A stretch of 64,000 bases of DNA from positions 930,001-994,000 of the forward strand of contig NZ_CP014315.1 in NCBI RefSeq assembly GCF_001557535.2. The letters run 5' to 3'. Below the pieces are notes generated by a model. That model saw nothing but the letters and a program-made list of their open reading frames with translations, did no database searches and was not told the origin of the DNA. The stretch is from Burkholderia sp. PAMC 26561. Its GTDB lineage: Bacteria > Pseudomonadota > Gammaproteobacteria > Burkholderiales > Burkholderiaceae. Position numbers and translations under genes: made by a program. Positions 19,235 through 28,320 of this stretch are shown here, piece after piece; position 1 is the first letter of the stretch, and every line of letters begins with the position of its first letter.

Positions 19235-20371
19235 ATGAAGAAATCCCTTATGGCTCTTGGTGTGTTTGGTACCTTCGCCGGAGCAGCTAATGCACAGAGC
19301 AGCGTGACGCTATACGGCCTGATCGATGCAGGGCTCACGTACACCAACAACCAGGGCGGCAGCAAAAACATCCAGGCAACGAGTGGCCAGGTGAACGGCA
19401 GCCGCTGGGGACTGCGCGGCGCGGAAGACCTGGGTGGCGGATTGAAAGCCATCTTTGTGCTGGAAAACGGCTTCAGCATCGATAGCGGCAAGTTCGGCCA
19501 GAACGGCGCAGAGTTCGGCCGCCAGGCCTACGTTGGTTTGTCGAGCGATCAGGCAGGCGCCGTGACGCTGGGACGTCAATACGATTCAGTGGTCGACTAT
19601 CTTGGACCGCTTGCATTGACCGGTACGTCATTCGGCGGCACCCAGGCCGCGCATCCGTTCGATAACGACAACCTCGACAACTCGTTCCGAATCAACAACT
19701 CGGTCAAATACCAAAGCGTCAATTACGGAGGCCTGAAGTTCGGCGGCCTCTATGGTTTCTCGAACGCAGCGGACGGCTTCTCCGATAACCGCGCATACAG
19801 CTTCGGCACGTCATATAACTACGGGCCTTTGAATGTTGCCGCAAGCTATATGCAATTGAACAACGCAGGCTCGACGCTCAACGCGTCGGGCGCTGTGACG
19901 AGTGACGCCACGTTCGCAGCAGCGCGTCAGCGCACTTACGGCGCAGGCGTGAGCTACGCGTTCGGCGCCGCAAATGTGGGCTTTGTGTTTTCGCAAACGC
20001 ATCTGGACGGCGCGACGGGCATCGGCGCATCGGCATCGGGTACGACGAACGGCTTGACGCTGGCAGACGGCAGCGCGCGCTTTACCAACTACGAGGTGAA
20101 CGGTCGCTACAACCTGTCGCCCGCGTGGACGCTCTCAGGCGCCTATACATTCACCGATGCAAAGCTCGATGGCGTCAGCCCGAAATACAACCAGGTGACG
20201 CTGCAGACGGCGTATGCGCTCTCCAAGCGCACGGACGTCTATTTGCAGGGCGTGTATCAGCACGTGAGCGGTACGGGTGATTCGGGCCTGACGGCGGATA
20301 TCAACGGGCTCAGCGCGTCATCGACCAATAGCCAGGTCGCGGGAACGATTGGCTTGCGTCATCGGTTCTAA
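19235..20371 (+). CDS. Outer-membrane porin, Burkholderia OmpC/Gram-negative porin type
   Basis: A 378-residue trimeric porin. The signal peptide MKKSLMALGVFGTFAGAANA is cleaved after residue 20, giving mature QSSVTLYGLIDAGLTYTNN. NGSRWGLRGAEDLGGGLKAIF and the constriction-loop motif AVTLGRQYDSVVDYL follow. The last residues GLRHRF end in Phe, required for outer-membrane insertion. ATG 19235 is fixed by the signal peptide and the GGAGAAAC site. It sits behind a decayed paralogue and is followed by a strong terminator, so it is monocistronic. Confidence 0.93.
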   Translation: MKKSLMALGVFGTFAGAANAQSSVTLYGLIDAGLTYTNNQGGSKNIQATSGQVNGSRWGLRGAEDLGGGLKAIFVLENGFSIDSGKFGQNGAEFGRQAYVGLSSDQAGAVTLGRQYDSVVDYLGPLALTGTSFGGTQAAHPFDNDNLDNSFRINNSVKYQSVNYGGLKFGGLYGFSNAADGFSDNRAYSFGTSYNYGPLNVAASYMQLNNAGSTLNASGAVTSDATFAAARQRTYGAGVSYAFGAANVGFVFSQTHLDGATGIGASASGTTNGLTLADGSARFTNYEVNGRYNLSPAWTLSGAYTFTDAKLDGVSPKYNQVTLQTAYALSKRTDVYLQGVYQHVSGTGDSGLTADINGLSASSTNSQVAGTIGLRHRF

Positions 20372-20388
20372 CTACTAAAGTGTGAATG

Positions 20389-20417
20389 GAGCCGGGACGA
20401 CAAGCCCGGCTCTTTTT
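20389..20417 (+). terminator. Rho-independent terminator of the porin gene
   Basis: GAGCCGGG at 20389-20396 pairs perfectly with CCCGGCTC at 20405-20412, followed by TTTTT. It lies 17 bases after the porin stop codon and just before the convergent IclR gene. Confidence 0.85.
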
Positions 20418-20425
20418 GCTTGAGC

Positions 20426-21252
20426 TCAGCGCGATCCCGGGCCCATGCCTTCGGCGATCGCACGGCATGCGTCCTTGAGCGGCGCAATGTAGGTGTCGAG
20501 TGGTGAACCGCTCTTTCTATAAAGCGGAATGCTGATGCTGACACATGCAAGCGGCTCGCCATTCGAGCCCAGGATCGCGCTTCCGTAGCAGAAGATCTGC
20601 TCTTCGTTTTCTTCGCGGTCTTCTGAATAACCGCGGGCATGCGTTTCGTCCAGTTCGGCATCGAGTGCTGAACGCTCCACGATGGTATTGGACGTAAAGC
20701 GCTCGAAATGCAGCGGCGCCAGCAAGGCATCGCGTTCGGCGCGTTTGAGCGATGCTAGATAAGCCTTGCCCACCGAGCTTGAATAGAGCGTGACGCGGGT
20801 ACCGATTCGCGAAGCCATGCGTACGGCCTGAGGGCTTTCAAGCTTTTCTATGTAGACCATTTCAGAACCGCTGCGCACCGCGAGGTGCACGGTTTCCTGG
20901 GTTGCATCGCGCAACACCTGAAGCGGTTCGCTCGCCGCAACGCGCAAGTCCGAGCGCTCCCAGCTACGGCTTGCCAACGACAACAGGCGTGGCCCGAGCG
21001 AATAAGCGCCGCCGTGCGGACTCTCGACGACCAGCCCTCGGCAATCAGCGCACCGACAATCCGGTACACCGTCGGCCGCGGATAACCCGCCAGCGCGGTG
21101 AGTTGCGCAATGCCGGGAGGTGTCTGTGCGTCGGCAATGCACTGCAGGACGGCCAGGAACTTCGAGAATGCCGCGGTCCCGGTCGGCTTGGCGTCTTCGG
21201 GGACGTCAGGCGTAGCCGGCTTGTCGATGGCGTTCGAGGATGGTTTGGGCAT
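20426..21252 (-). pseudogene. IclR-family regulator with a single-base frameshift
   Basis: The gene begins MPKPSSNAIDKPATPDVPED at 21252 and encodes the winged-helix part (SKFLAVLQCIADAQTPPGIA, then YPRPTVYRIVGALIAEG). Near 21033-21036 one C is missing, so GLVVESPHGG becomes GWSSRVRT. The second frame carries the whole effector domain (LVVESPHGGAYSLGPRLLSL onward) to the stop at 20426. Both halves are well conserved IclR sequence, so the lesion is recent or a sequencing error. If real, the DNA-binding part would be made without its ligand domain. It is divergent from an MFS pump and may have controlled it. Confidence 0.82.
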
Positions 21253-21500
21253 GGCGTTGAAAGAACTGGACGGCCCGCAAGACAGCAAGGAGCGCGAGCG
21301 GTGACGCGAACGATTATAACGGCGGTTTTCGCTGACGGCCCAGCGTGTTGCGCGCAGACCGGATGGCACGCGGCTTGGGGATACGTAATAATGCGAAGCG
21401 GGCCCGCGCATACCTGCGCAAGCCCTCGGACCATCAACCAGTACGTGTCGCCGATTGCGGCGCGGCGGCCAGCATTGCGCCGCACAACCCGGGGTTATCG

Positions 21501-22955
21501 ATGAGCAACAACGCGTCGCCTGCACCATCCGCTGCCCGCTGGCTGCCCTACATCGTGGCGGGAACGTTCTTCATGGAATACCTCGACACGACGGTCATTG
21601 CAACCGCATTGCCGCAAATGGCGAAGTCGTTTGGCGTCGGCCCCAACGCGCTCAGCCTCGGCATGACCGCGTACATGCTCGCGCTCGCAATCTTCATTCC
21701 GGTGAGTGGCTGGGTCGCGGATCGCTTCGGTTCGCGCACGGTGTTCTTCGGCGCGATCGTTGTGTTCATCGTGGCGTCGGTGTTGTGCGGCATGTCGAAT
21801 TCCGTCGCCGAGTTCACGGCGGCGCGAGTGCTTCAAGGCGCCGGCGGGGCGATGATGGTCCCGGTCGGCCGCCTGATCGTGGTACGAAGCACCGAGAAAA
21901 GCCGCCTCATGCAGGCCATCTCGACCATCACGTGGCCTGCCATTGCAGCGCCGGTCATCGGGCCGCCGGTCGGCGGGTTCATTACGACCTATGCTTCATG
22001 GCGATGGATCTTCTTGCTGAACGTGCCCTTCGGCCTGTGCGCCCTCGTTGCCGTCGCCATGCTGGTCCCGAACCTGAAAGGCGCGGAACGCAAGCCGCTG
22101 GACGTGATGGGCCTCGTGCTCAGCGGCGCGTCGCTGACGGCCGTGCTCTATGGCGCGGAGCTCGCCAGTCAGCCCGCCAGCAATCCGTGGCTTGCGGGCG
22201 GGATCGTGCTTGCCGGATTCCTGATCGGCTATATCGCCGTCCGGCATGCGGCGGGGCATCCGCATCCATTGATTGATTTCTCGACGCTGAAGATTCCAAC
22301 CTATTCCGTCACGGTCTTGACGGGGTCGTTGACACGCATCGGCATTGGCGCGGTACCGTACCTCATGCCATTGCTGTTTCAGATCGGCTTCGGGCTTTCC
22401 GCCTTCAAGTCGGGCCTGTTGCTCCTTGCGAGCGCGCTGGGCAATCTCGGCATGAAGGCATTGACCACTCGCATCCTGCGGCGCTACGGGTTCAGGAACG
22501 TATCTATCGTAGCGGTAGCCACGGCCGGAATCTTTACTATCGCGTGCGGCATTCTCACGCCCGACTCGCCGCTTGCGTGGGTCCTGCTCGTGGTGTTTGT
22601 GTATGGCGTTGCACGTTCAATGCAGTTCTCGCTGCTCGCCACGCTGGCTTATGCCGACGTCGGCCAGCCGCAAATGAGCGCCGCGAGCACGTTATGGAGC
22701 GCGGCTGCGCAAATGACAATCGGCCTGGGCATTGCTTATGGCGCGGTAGCGTTGCGCGCGGGCGCTGCGATCAACGGTGAAACGACCGGCACCGAAAGTC
22801 TTCATTTTTCACTCGATGACTTCAGGCTCGCGTTTCTCTTCGCGGGCGTGCTGACTCTGGTTTCCGTCTATGGATACTTCAAGGTCGCGCGCGATGCAGG
22901 GCAGAGCGTAGGTGGCGGATCGATGCGTCAGGATGCATCGCAGAAAAGCAGTTGA
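21501..22955 (+). CDS. MFS transporter, DHA2 (EmrB/QacA-like) drug-export family
   Basis: A 484-residue inner-membrane protein with many hydrophobic helices. TM1 carries the DHA2 motif (FMEYLDTTVIATALPQMAKS), the A-motif GWVADRFGSRTVF follows TM2, and motif C appears as APVIGPPVGGFI. Proton-driven export of toxic compounds is likely. ATG 21501 gives the expected N-terminus; the ribosome binding site is weak. It lies divergent to the broken IclR gene, which may have been its repressor. The TIGR02594 gene starts 13 bases downstream. Confidence 0.88.
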   Translation: MSNNASPAPSAARWLPYIVAGTFFMEYLDTTVIATALPQMAKSFGVGPNALSLGMTAYMLALAIFIPVSGWVADRFGSRTVFFGAIVVFIVASVLCGMSNSVAEFTAARVLQGAGGAMMVPVGRLIVVRSTEKSRLMQAISTITWPAIAAPVIGPPVGGFITTYASWRWIFLLNVPFGLCALVAVAMLVPNLKGAERKPLDVMGLVLSGASLTAVLYGAELASQPASNPWLAGGIVLAGFLIGYIAVRHAAGHPHPLIDFSTLKIPTYSVTVLTGSLTRIGIGAVPYLMPLLFQIGFGLSAFKSGLLLLASALGNLGMKALTTRILRRYGFRNVSIVAVATAGIFTIACGILTPDSPLAWVLLVVFVYGVARSMQFSLLATLAYADVGQPQMSAASTLWSAAAQMTIGLGIAYGAVALRAGAAINGETTGTESLHFSLDDFRLAFLFAGVLTLVSVYGYFKVARDAGQSVGGGSMRQDASQKSS

Positions 22956-22968
22956 CGCGAACAAGCTC

Positions 22969-23409
22969 ATGATCCGCAACCCCGATCCGCACACATGGAT
23001 GTCATTGGCGCTCGCCGAGCGCGGTGTGCGGCGCTTCGGGCCGGGAGAGACGAATCCACGCATCGTGGCATATAACGCGCATACGAATCTTGCTGGCTAT
23101 GACGACAAGGTCTCGTGGTGCGCGTCGTTCGTGAACTGGTGCATGGCGAATGCGGGTTATGGCGGCACAGGGTCAGCGCTTGCACGTTCGTGGCTTGAGT
23201 GGGGACGCGTGCTCGATCAGCCGGAGTATGGATGCATTGCCGTGCTCTCACGCGACGATCCGGCCAGCTGGAAGGGGCACGTCGGCTTTTATCTGCGCCA
23301 TGACGACGACGCCGTATATCTGCTCGGCGGCAATCAACTGGACGAAGTGCGCGAGCTCGCCTACCCGCTTGCCGATGTACTCGGCTACAGGTGGCCAGAC
23401 CCGGTTTGA
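22969..23409 (+). CDS. TIGR02594-family NlpC/P60-like peptidoglycan hydrolase
   Basis: A 146-residue protein with the TIGR02594 pattern. VSWCASFVNWCMANAGYGGT places the catalytic Cys at residue 51, WKGHVGFYLR gives His-104, and LLGGNQLDEV gives Asn-122, a Cys-His-Asn triad like CHAP and NlpC/P60 peptidases. Members occur in phages and as bacterial amidases or effectors. No signal peptide is visible, so access to the wall would need a holin or another export route. It starts 13 bases after the MFS gene. Its last 25 bases overlap a VOC remnant on the other strand. Confidence 0.82.
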   Translation: MIRNPDPHTWMSLALAERGVRRFGPGETNPRIVAYNAHTNLAGYDDKVSWCASFVNWCMANAGYGGTGSALARSWLEWGRVLDQPEYGCIAVLSRDDPASWKGHVGFYLRHDDDAVYLLGGNQLDEVRELAYPLADVLGYRWPDPV

Positions 23410-23522
23410 TCGAGCCTGGCAGGCACTGGATCACGGCAGCAGACGCAACGCTTGGCGCCGTCCGGATCACGAAAATAAGCGCGACCATGATCCGTAACGC
23501 CAACGTAGACATGTGAAAGCAT
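23385..23522 (-). pseudogene. Collapsed VOC/glyoxalase-family gene, internal deletion
   Basis: An open frame of 45 codons with an AGGA ribosome binding site. It reads MLSHVYVGVTD and then directly HGRAYFRDPDGAKRCVCC. The first part is the conserved N-terminus of a common VOC-family protein. The second is its C-terminal YFRDPDGNK...CVCC end, which includes a metal-ligand region. The middle, about 100 codons, is gone. The frame then runs into the 3' end of the convergent TIGR02594 gene before a stop. No functional enzyme is possible. Confidence 0.75.
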
Positions 23523-23729
23523 TGCAACATCCTATGATCAACCCGCAGCATGTCAGCAGTTTGAAATGAGACACGCCTGACGGCGTAAGGTTGGCCCCCG
23601 ACGCAAGCGGCCATGGCAAATGTCACGTCATCGATTGCAACCGAGTGTATGAATTGTGAAGCAGGTCATCCATGCTTCGTGCGTCGACGTTATATATGTA
23701 CGCAAAATCATAATTCCGGAGATGCACCA
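23523..23729. other. Region upstream of the FecR-domain gene
   Basis: About 200 bases without a recognisable gene. The last 60 bases are AT-rich (TTATATATG, AAAATCATAATT) and probably contain the promoter of the FecR-domain gene; a GGAG site precedes its ATG. Confidence 0.4.
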
Positions 23730-25832
23730 ATGACCCCACGCCTGCGCCGAACTCATGCCGCCGTATTGACCGCCACCGCATTGGTCGCGGTTTTATCGAC
23801 ACCCGCCTGGGCGCAACAAGCCGTACCGTCTCCTACCGCGCCCGGTGCCGCGGCAAGCGATCCACCCGGCCGCGTTGCACGCCTGAACTACTTCAACGGC
23901 AACGTGACAATGGAACCTGCGGGCGAAACCGAATGGTCCTACGCGCAACTCAACCGGCCGCTGACCACGGGCGATCAGGTCTGGACGGACAACGGCGCGC
24001 GGGCGGAACTTCATATCGGGTCGACGGCGTTACGGCTCAACCAGCAAACGGCGTTGAGCATGGTTGATATCGACGATGCCACCCTGCAGCTCAAGGTCAC
24101 GCAAGGGTCACTGTCCGCGCATGTGCGCGCGTTGCCTCCCGGGCAGAACATCGAGATCGATACGCCGAACGTTGCCTTGCAGGCATCGAGCGCGGCCGAA
24201 TTTCGTGTCGATGTCGCGCCCGATGGCAACTCCACCACGGTAACGCTGCGAAGCGGCAGTGCCATGCTGTACGGCGATGGCGGCTCGTTGCAGATGACCG
24301 CCGGCCAGCAAGTCAGATTCACCGGCGTGAACCTGCAGCAACAAGCGGCCGGACCGGCGCCGGGCCTCGACGCATTCGATCAGTGGATCATAAGCCGCGA
24401 CAGGCTGGAAGATGCTTCGGTATCCGCACGATATGTATCGCGTGAAATCCCGGGCTATGAAGACCTCGACGCAAATGGCACATGGCGCACTGATCCATCC
24501 TATGGCGAGGTGTGGGTGCCGACGGTGGGGGTATCGGCGAACTGGGCGCCTTATCGCGAGGGCCACTGGACATGGATTGCGCCGTGGGGTTGGACTTGGG
24601 TCGATGACGCCCCGTGGGGATTTGCACCGTTCCACTATGGACGCTGGGCGTACCTCGGCAATGCGTGGGCATGGGTGCCGGGGCCGGTGGTTGCCGCGCG
24701 TCCCGTGTATGCGCCCGCGCTGGTCGCGTTTGTGGGCGGTGGCGGTGGTTCCCATTGGGGTGTCGATCTTGCGATAGGCGGCGCGGTGGGTGCGGGTGTT
24801 GCCTGGTTTGCGCTCGGGCCGCACGAGCCTTGGCATCCGGGTTCGGGATACAGCCCGAGCTATTACAACCGCGTGAACAATAATGTGAACGTGCACAACA
24901 CGACGATCGTCAACAACATCACGAACGTTCACAACACGTACATCAATCAGCGCGTGCCAGGTGCGATCGTCGCGGTGCCGGCGAACACGTTCGTGCATGG
25001 GCAGCCCGTGGCGCAAGCCGCGCGTGGCCTGACGCCGGAGCAGATCGGCCGTGCACAGATCGGCGCGGGGACGCCCGGTATTGCGCCGGTACGTGGCAGT
25101 TTCACGGGCGGCATGCGCACGGCATCGGCTGGCGTGCCGCCTCAGGTGGCACAGCGGCAGGTGGTCGCAACGCGAGCGCCGGCGGTTCCTGCTGCCTATC
25201 GCGACACGCTTGCGCAACGGTTTGCAAGCGGCGGCGGACACGTCGAGGGTGCGGGCGAGCCGATCGTGCGCACGACTGTTCCTGCTGCATTCTCGCGCCC
25301 AATCAACCGGAACGCCCCCGCAGCGCCTGAGGGGTATCGTCTTGTGAGCCGGACGGCAAGTCGCCCGGTTACGTCACAAGGCGCGCCGACTCGAAACGTG
25401 GGACAAAATGTGCCGCAAGAGGAAGGGCACAATCCACAGGCTGCGCAGCCGGCACAGCCGCATCCGCCGTTGGCAGCGCAAGGGGGCGCCCCGAGGCCTT
25501 TCGTCAATAACGCCGCTCATGATCCCGCGGACCATGCGCCGAGGCCCGAACAGCAGAACGAGGCGCAAGGGGCGCGGCAAGCACAGCCGCAAGCGCAATC
25601 TCAATCTCAACCGCATGCGCTGAATGAGCTGGCACCGCATGCGCTTAAAGGACCACAATCCGAACCGCGGCCCGAACCGCGTCCAGAGGCAAGACCCGAG
25701 CACGAAGCGCCGCATGCCACGCCACCTGTACAACACGCGGATTCACATCCGCAGCCGGCGCGGCCGCCCGAGCATGAGCAACACCAGGAGCATCAAGAGC
25801 ACCAGGAGCATCACGACGAACACGCAAAGTGA
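23730..25832 (+). CDS. Exported FecR-domain protein with Trp-rich DUF6600-like region and low-complexity tail
   Basis: A 700-residue exported protein. The signal peptide is cleaved near TPAWA/QQ (residue 28). A FecR domain spans about 48-200 (GNVTMEPAGETEWSYA, RAELHIGSTALRL, PNVALQASSAAEFRV). A Trp/Tyr-rich section with repeated units such as GHWTWIAPWGWTWV and FHYGRWAYLGNAWAWV follows, then an Asn/His-rich stretch and a Pro/Gln/His/Glu-rich tail ending in repeated EHQ units. The layout matches a widespread proteobacterial family of unknown function (DUF6600). No sigma factor or TonB receptor gene is adjacent, so a FecIR role is unlikely. A structural or envelope role is possible. Confidence 0.82.
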   Translation: MTPRLRRTHAAVLTATALVAVLSTPAWAQQAVPSPTAPGAAASDPPGRVARLNYFNGNVTMEPAGETEWSYAQLNRPLTTGDQVWTDNGARAELHIGSTALRLNQQTALSMVDIDDATLQLKVTQGSLSAHVRALPPGQNIEIDTPNVALQASSAAEFRVDVAPDGNSTTVTLRSGSAMLYGDGGSLQMTAGQQVRFTGVNLQQQAAGPAPGLDAFDQWIISRDRLEDASVSARYVSREIPGYEDLDANGTWRTDPSYGEVWVPTVGVSANWAPYREGHWTWIAPWGWTWVDDAPWGFAPFHYGRWAYLGNAWAWVPGPVVAARPVYAPALVAFVGGGGGSHWGVDLAIGGAVGAGVAWFALGPHEPWHPGSGYSPSYYNRVNNNVNVHNTTIVNNITNVHNTYINQRVPGAIVAVPANTFVHGQPVAQAARGLTPEQIGRAQIGAGTPGIAPVRGSFTGGMRTASAGVPPQVAQRQVVATRAPAVPAAYRDTLAQRFASGGGHVEGAGEPIVRTTVPAAFSRPINRNAPAAPEGYRLVSRTASRPVTSQGAPTRNVGQNVPQEEGHNPQAAQPAQPHPPLAAQGGAPRPFVNNAAHDPADHAPRPEQQNEAQGARQAQPQAQSQSQPHALNELAPHALKGPQSEPRPEPRPEARPEHEAPHATPPVQHADSHPQPARPPEHEQHQEHQEHQEHHDEHAK

Positions 25833-25869
25833 GAAGAGGGCGGCCATCCCGCGGCCCGTACAATGCAAT

Positions 25870-26697
25870 TTACCGCTTGAGCTTCAGATAAGCGCGGCTA
25901 AGGAGAGGCCGGCTATGCACCCATAATCTCGATGCAAGCCACGACGCCGGCTTGTCACGCACTTCGAGCCTGTATATGGAGTGCTCGCCGGCGTGCTCGT
26001 TGCTGACGTTCGGCGCCATCTCGCACGTGTAGAAATGGCGGAAGCCGGCTTCGCGAGCAACACGCAGGTAGTCATCGTCGAAGAAACCTTGCGGCCAGCA
26101 CAAGTGATCCGACACTTCGCCCATGCGGGCGCTGAACGCTTCGCGAGCATCGATCAGATCACGCTTGAGGCCGGCGCATTTCTCTGCGCGATTCGCGGCC
26201 ACTTTGTCCCAGCGCAGATGGCTATGCGTATGGCTGTGGAATTCGAAGGTGGCTGCACGACGCATCGCATCTATCTCGGACCATCGCAAGATCGTGCGAT
26301 CGGGTTCTCCGCCTTGTATTGCGAGATCCCCTTCACGATGCCCCAGCAACTCGGGCAGCGCACCACCGGTCTGCGCGTTCGGGCGCGGCGCGCCTTCGCC
26401 GGGCCAGCTTGTCACGAGAAAGCACAGGGCAGTGAAACCGTGCTTCTCGAGGACTGGGTGCGCGTGGACCCAGTTGTCGAGATATCCGTCGTCGAAAGTC
26501 AGAACCACGGATTTCGGCGGCAGCGGCTCGCCTGCGAGGAACGCGCTCAGTTGCGCCGCGCCCGCTGTCCTGTAGCCCGCTTCTGCGAGGTATGCCATTT
26601 GCGCTGCAAAATGAACAGGCGAAACCGTGATCATTCCAGGCGACGTGCTGACATGGTGATACATCAGCACCGGCACCGCTCGCGCCCGCTGCGTCAC
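25870..26697 (-). CDS. Polysaccharide deacetylase family protein (NodB homology domain)
   Basis: A 275-residue carbohydrate esterase family 4-like protein. VPVLMYHHVS opens the domain, VVLTFDDGY holds the metal-binding Asp pair at 69-70, and HSHTHSH at 154-160 supplies the His ligands. The start is a GTG overlapping the stop of the upstream glycosyltransferase (GTGA), which indicates translational coupling. No signal peptide is visible, so it probably acts on a cytoplasmic or lipid-linked glycan. It likely deacetylates a sugar in the same surface polysaccharide that the glycosyltransferase builds. Confidence 0.85.
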   Translation of the reverse strand: MTQRARAVPVLMYHHVSTSPGMITVSPVHFAAQMAYLAEAGYRTAGAAQLSAFLAGEPLPPKSVVLTFDDGYLDNWVHAHPVLEKHGFTALCFLVTSWPGEGAPRPNAQTGGALPELLGHREGDLAIQGGEPDRTILRWSEIDAMRRAATFEFHSHTHSHLRWDKVAANRAEKCAGLKRDLIDAREAFSARMGEVSDHLCWPQGFFDDDYLRVAREAGFRHFYTCEMAPNVSNEHAGEHSIYRLEVRDKPASWLASRLWVHSRPLLSRAYLKLKR

Positions 26698-27788
26698 GCG
26701 TTGGACCGGCGCTCGCGGATGCCGCGCCGGTAGAAGTCGATGGTTTCGTCGGCCATGCCGTCCACCGTGAAGCTGGCATCCGTCAGAAGGCGGCCGGCCA
26801 CCCCGAGTTGCACACGCAGCCGGGGGTTATCGATCAGCCGCGCCATGGCCGCGCGCAACGCGGGAATATCGTGCGGTGGCACGAGCAGGCCATTGATGCC
26901 ATGCGTGATCAGTTCGGGCACGCCATCCACGTCGGTTCCGATCACCGGCAAGCCCGCAGCCATGGCCTCTATATAGGATTGCCCCAGCGCTTCCTGATGC
27001 GTCGGCAGCACGAAGAAATCGCAGCCTCGCAGCACGTTCGGAATGTCCGTGCGAAAGCCCAGAAGATGGATACGATCAGAAAGGCCCATACCATCGACGA
27101 TATTCTTTATCTTTTCGAACCACGGGCCATCGCCGGCCATCACGACATGCAGATTGGGACGCTCCGCGAGCATCGGCTGGACTGCGTCGATCAGGTCCTC
27201 ATGGCCTTTTTTGTCGCGCACGATCGCAACCATGCCCGCGATGACTGCGTCGCCGTCGAGCCCGAGTTCCGTGCGCAACGTTGAATGTAAAAGCGGCTCG
27301 GGTTTCACAATACCGTCATAGATCGTTTCTACACGACCCTTCGATACCCCGGCGGAGATCAGGTACTCGCGTACATGCCGGCTCACCGCGATCACGCGAT
27401 GCGGAATCCACGTGTAGGTCGCAAGCGAACTGATAGGCAACGCGAGGTGGCGCGTACGTACGACCAGCGGCGTACTCGCCAGGCGGCCGGCGGTTCCGGC
27501 CACGATGCTGTCATGCCCGCTATGCGTGTTAAGCACATCGAATCTGCGGCGCGAGAGCAATGACTTGATCGTCAGCATCGACTTCACGTCGGCGCCGCCC
27601 TTCATGCGGGCGTGATGAACAATAAAGCCTTCCTCTTTCGCGCGCACGCCCAGGCGAGCTTCTTTCGGGCAGACCACCTCGACCGTGTGTCCGCGTGTGC
27701 GCAATATGATCATTTCCTTGAGCGTCCGATGTTCCTGACCGCCCCATCCGGTGGATGATTCGCTGTGTAGTACGCGCAATGACTTCAT
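26694..27788 (-). CDS. Glycosyltransferase family 4 protein
   Basis: A 364-residue GT-B glycosyltransferase. The N-terminal acceptor domain starts LRVLHSESSTGWGGQEHRTL with the glycine-rich GWGGQE loop. The C-terminal donor domain has PTHQEALGQSYIEAMAAG, which contains the EX7E motif, then LPVIGTDVDGVPELI. ATG 27788 is chosen over 27815 because MKSLRVLH is the family start. It forms an overlapping two-gene operon with the polysaccharide deacetylase and probably acts in LPS or capsule-like assembly. The sugar is unknown. Confidence 0.88.
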   Translation of the reverse strand: MKSLRVLHSESSTGWGGQEHRTLKEMIILRTRGHTVEVVCPKEARLGVRAKEEGFIVHHARMKGGADVKSMLTIKSLLSRRRFDVLNTHSGHDSIVAGTAGRLASTPLVVRTRHLALPISSLATYTWIPHRVIAVSRHVREYLISAGVSKGRVETIYDGIVKPEPLLHSTLRTELGLDGDAVIAGMVAIVRDKKGHEDLIDAVQPMLAERPNLHVVMAGDGPWFEKIKNIVDGMGLSDRIHLLGFRTDIPNVLRGCDFFVLPTHQEALGQSYIEAMAAGLPVIGTDVDGVPELITHGINGLLVPPHDIPALRAAMARLIDNPRLRVQLGVAGRLLTDASFTVDGMADETIDFYRRGIRERRSNA

Positions 27789-28320
27789 GGTCCGCTTTCC
27801 CGCTTTGGGCGACATGTAACTGGATCGTATCGGTCCGTAATATATCGTAATAATCGAGAAGATTAGCGGTTAATGAAGAAAAAATCCTGGGTTTCATCAC
27901 CTGAGGAAAAATCTGCCGGGGAGTTCAGGCTATCAAAGGCGCAAATCCCTAAACGTCAGGCTGGATGGGCCTTGTGGGGCGGGGGATAGACAGAGGATTA
28001 GCAAACGTTTGCAGAAAAAGAATTGGCGATCTCAAATCTTCTTGCGGCGGTCACGAATATAAATTTCGAGCTTTGAACGTACTGGAAAATCGTGGTTCGT
28101 TTGGACTAGAAACTAAAATTGCGCAATGCCGAGCGCTGACGGGCGGCTATCGTACGAACCGTGTTCACATATGTTTTGAGTATGGAAGGGTGGTATCGAA
28201 TATATTTTACATCCGGGCCGGGGGTTTATATCCTATCGCCGGCCTGCGGTTTGCCGGGCGCCGTCATGCATCGTCCAGGCAGCGAAAATCAATTCTTGTT
28301 CAACCCCGAAGGAGGGGTCA
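27789..28320. other. Gene-free region between glycosyltransferase and hydrolase genes
   Basis: About 530 bases, more AT-rich than its surroundings, with divergent genes on both sides. I see no coding frame with conserved features. It contains the palindrome GCAAACGTTTGC (28001-28012) and ends in a strong AAGGAGGGG ribosome binding site for the hydrolase gene. Promoters for both neighbours must lie here. Confidence 0.55.
28001..28012. promoter_or_regulatory. Perfect palindrome resembling a LacI/PurR-type operator
   Basis: GCAAACGTTTGC is a perfect 12-base palindrome matching the core of LacI-family operators such as the PurR box. It sits in a divergent intergenic region. No LacI-family gene is in the window, so the regulator would be elsewhere. 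A chance palindrome is possible. Confidence 0.35.

Noticed and set aside
18052..20371. Porin remnant and intact porin as a mobile duplication
   Set aside because: The two copies are diverged paralogues with no flanking repeats or transposase; an old tandem duplication is simpler.
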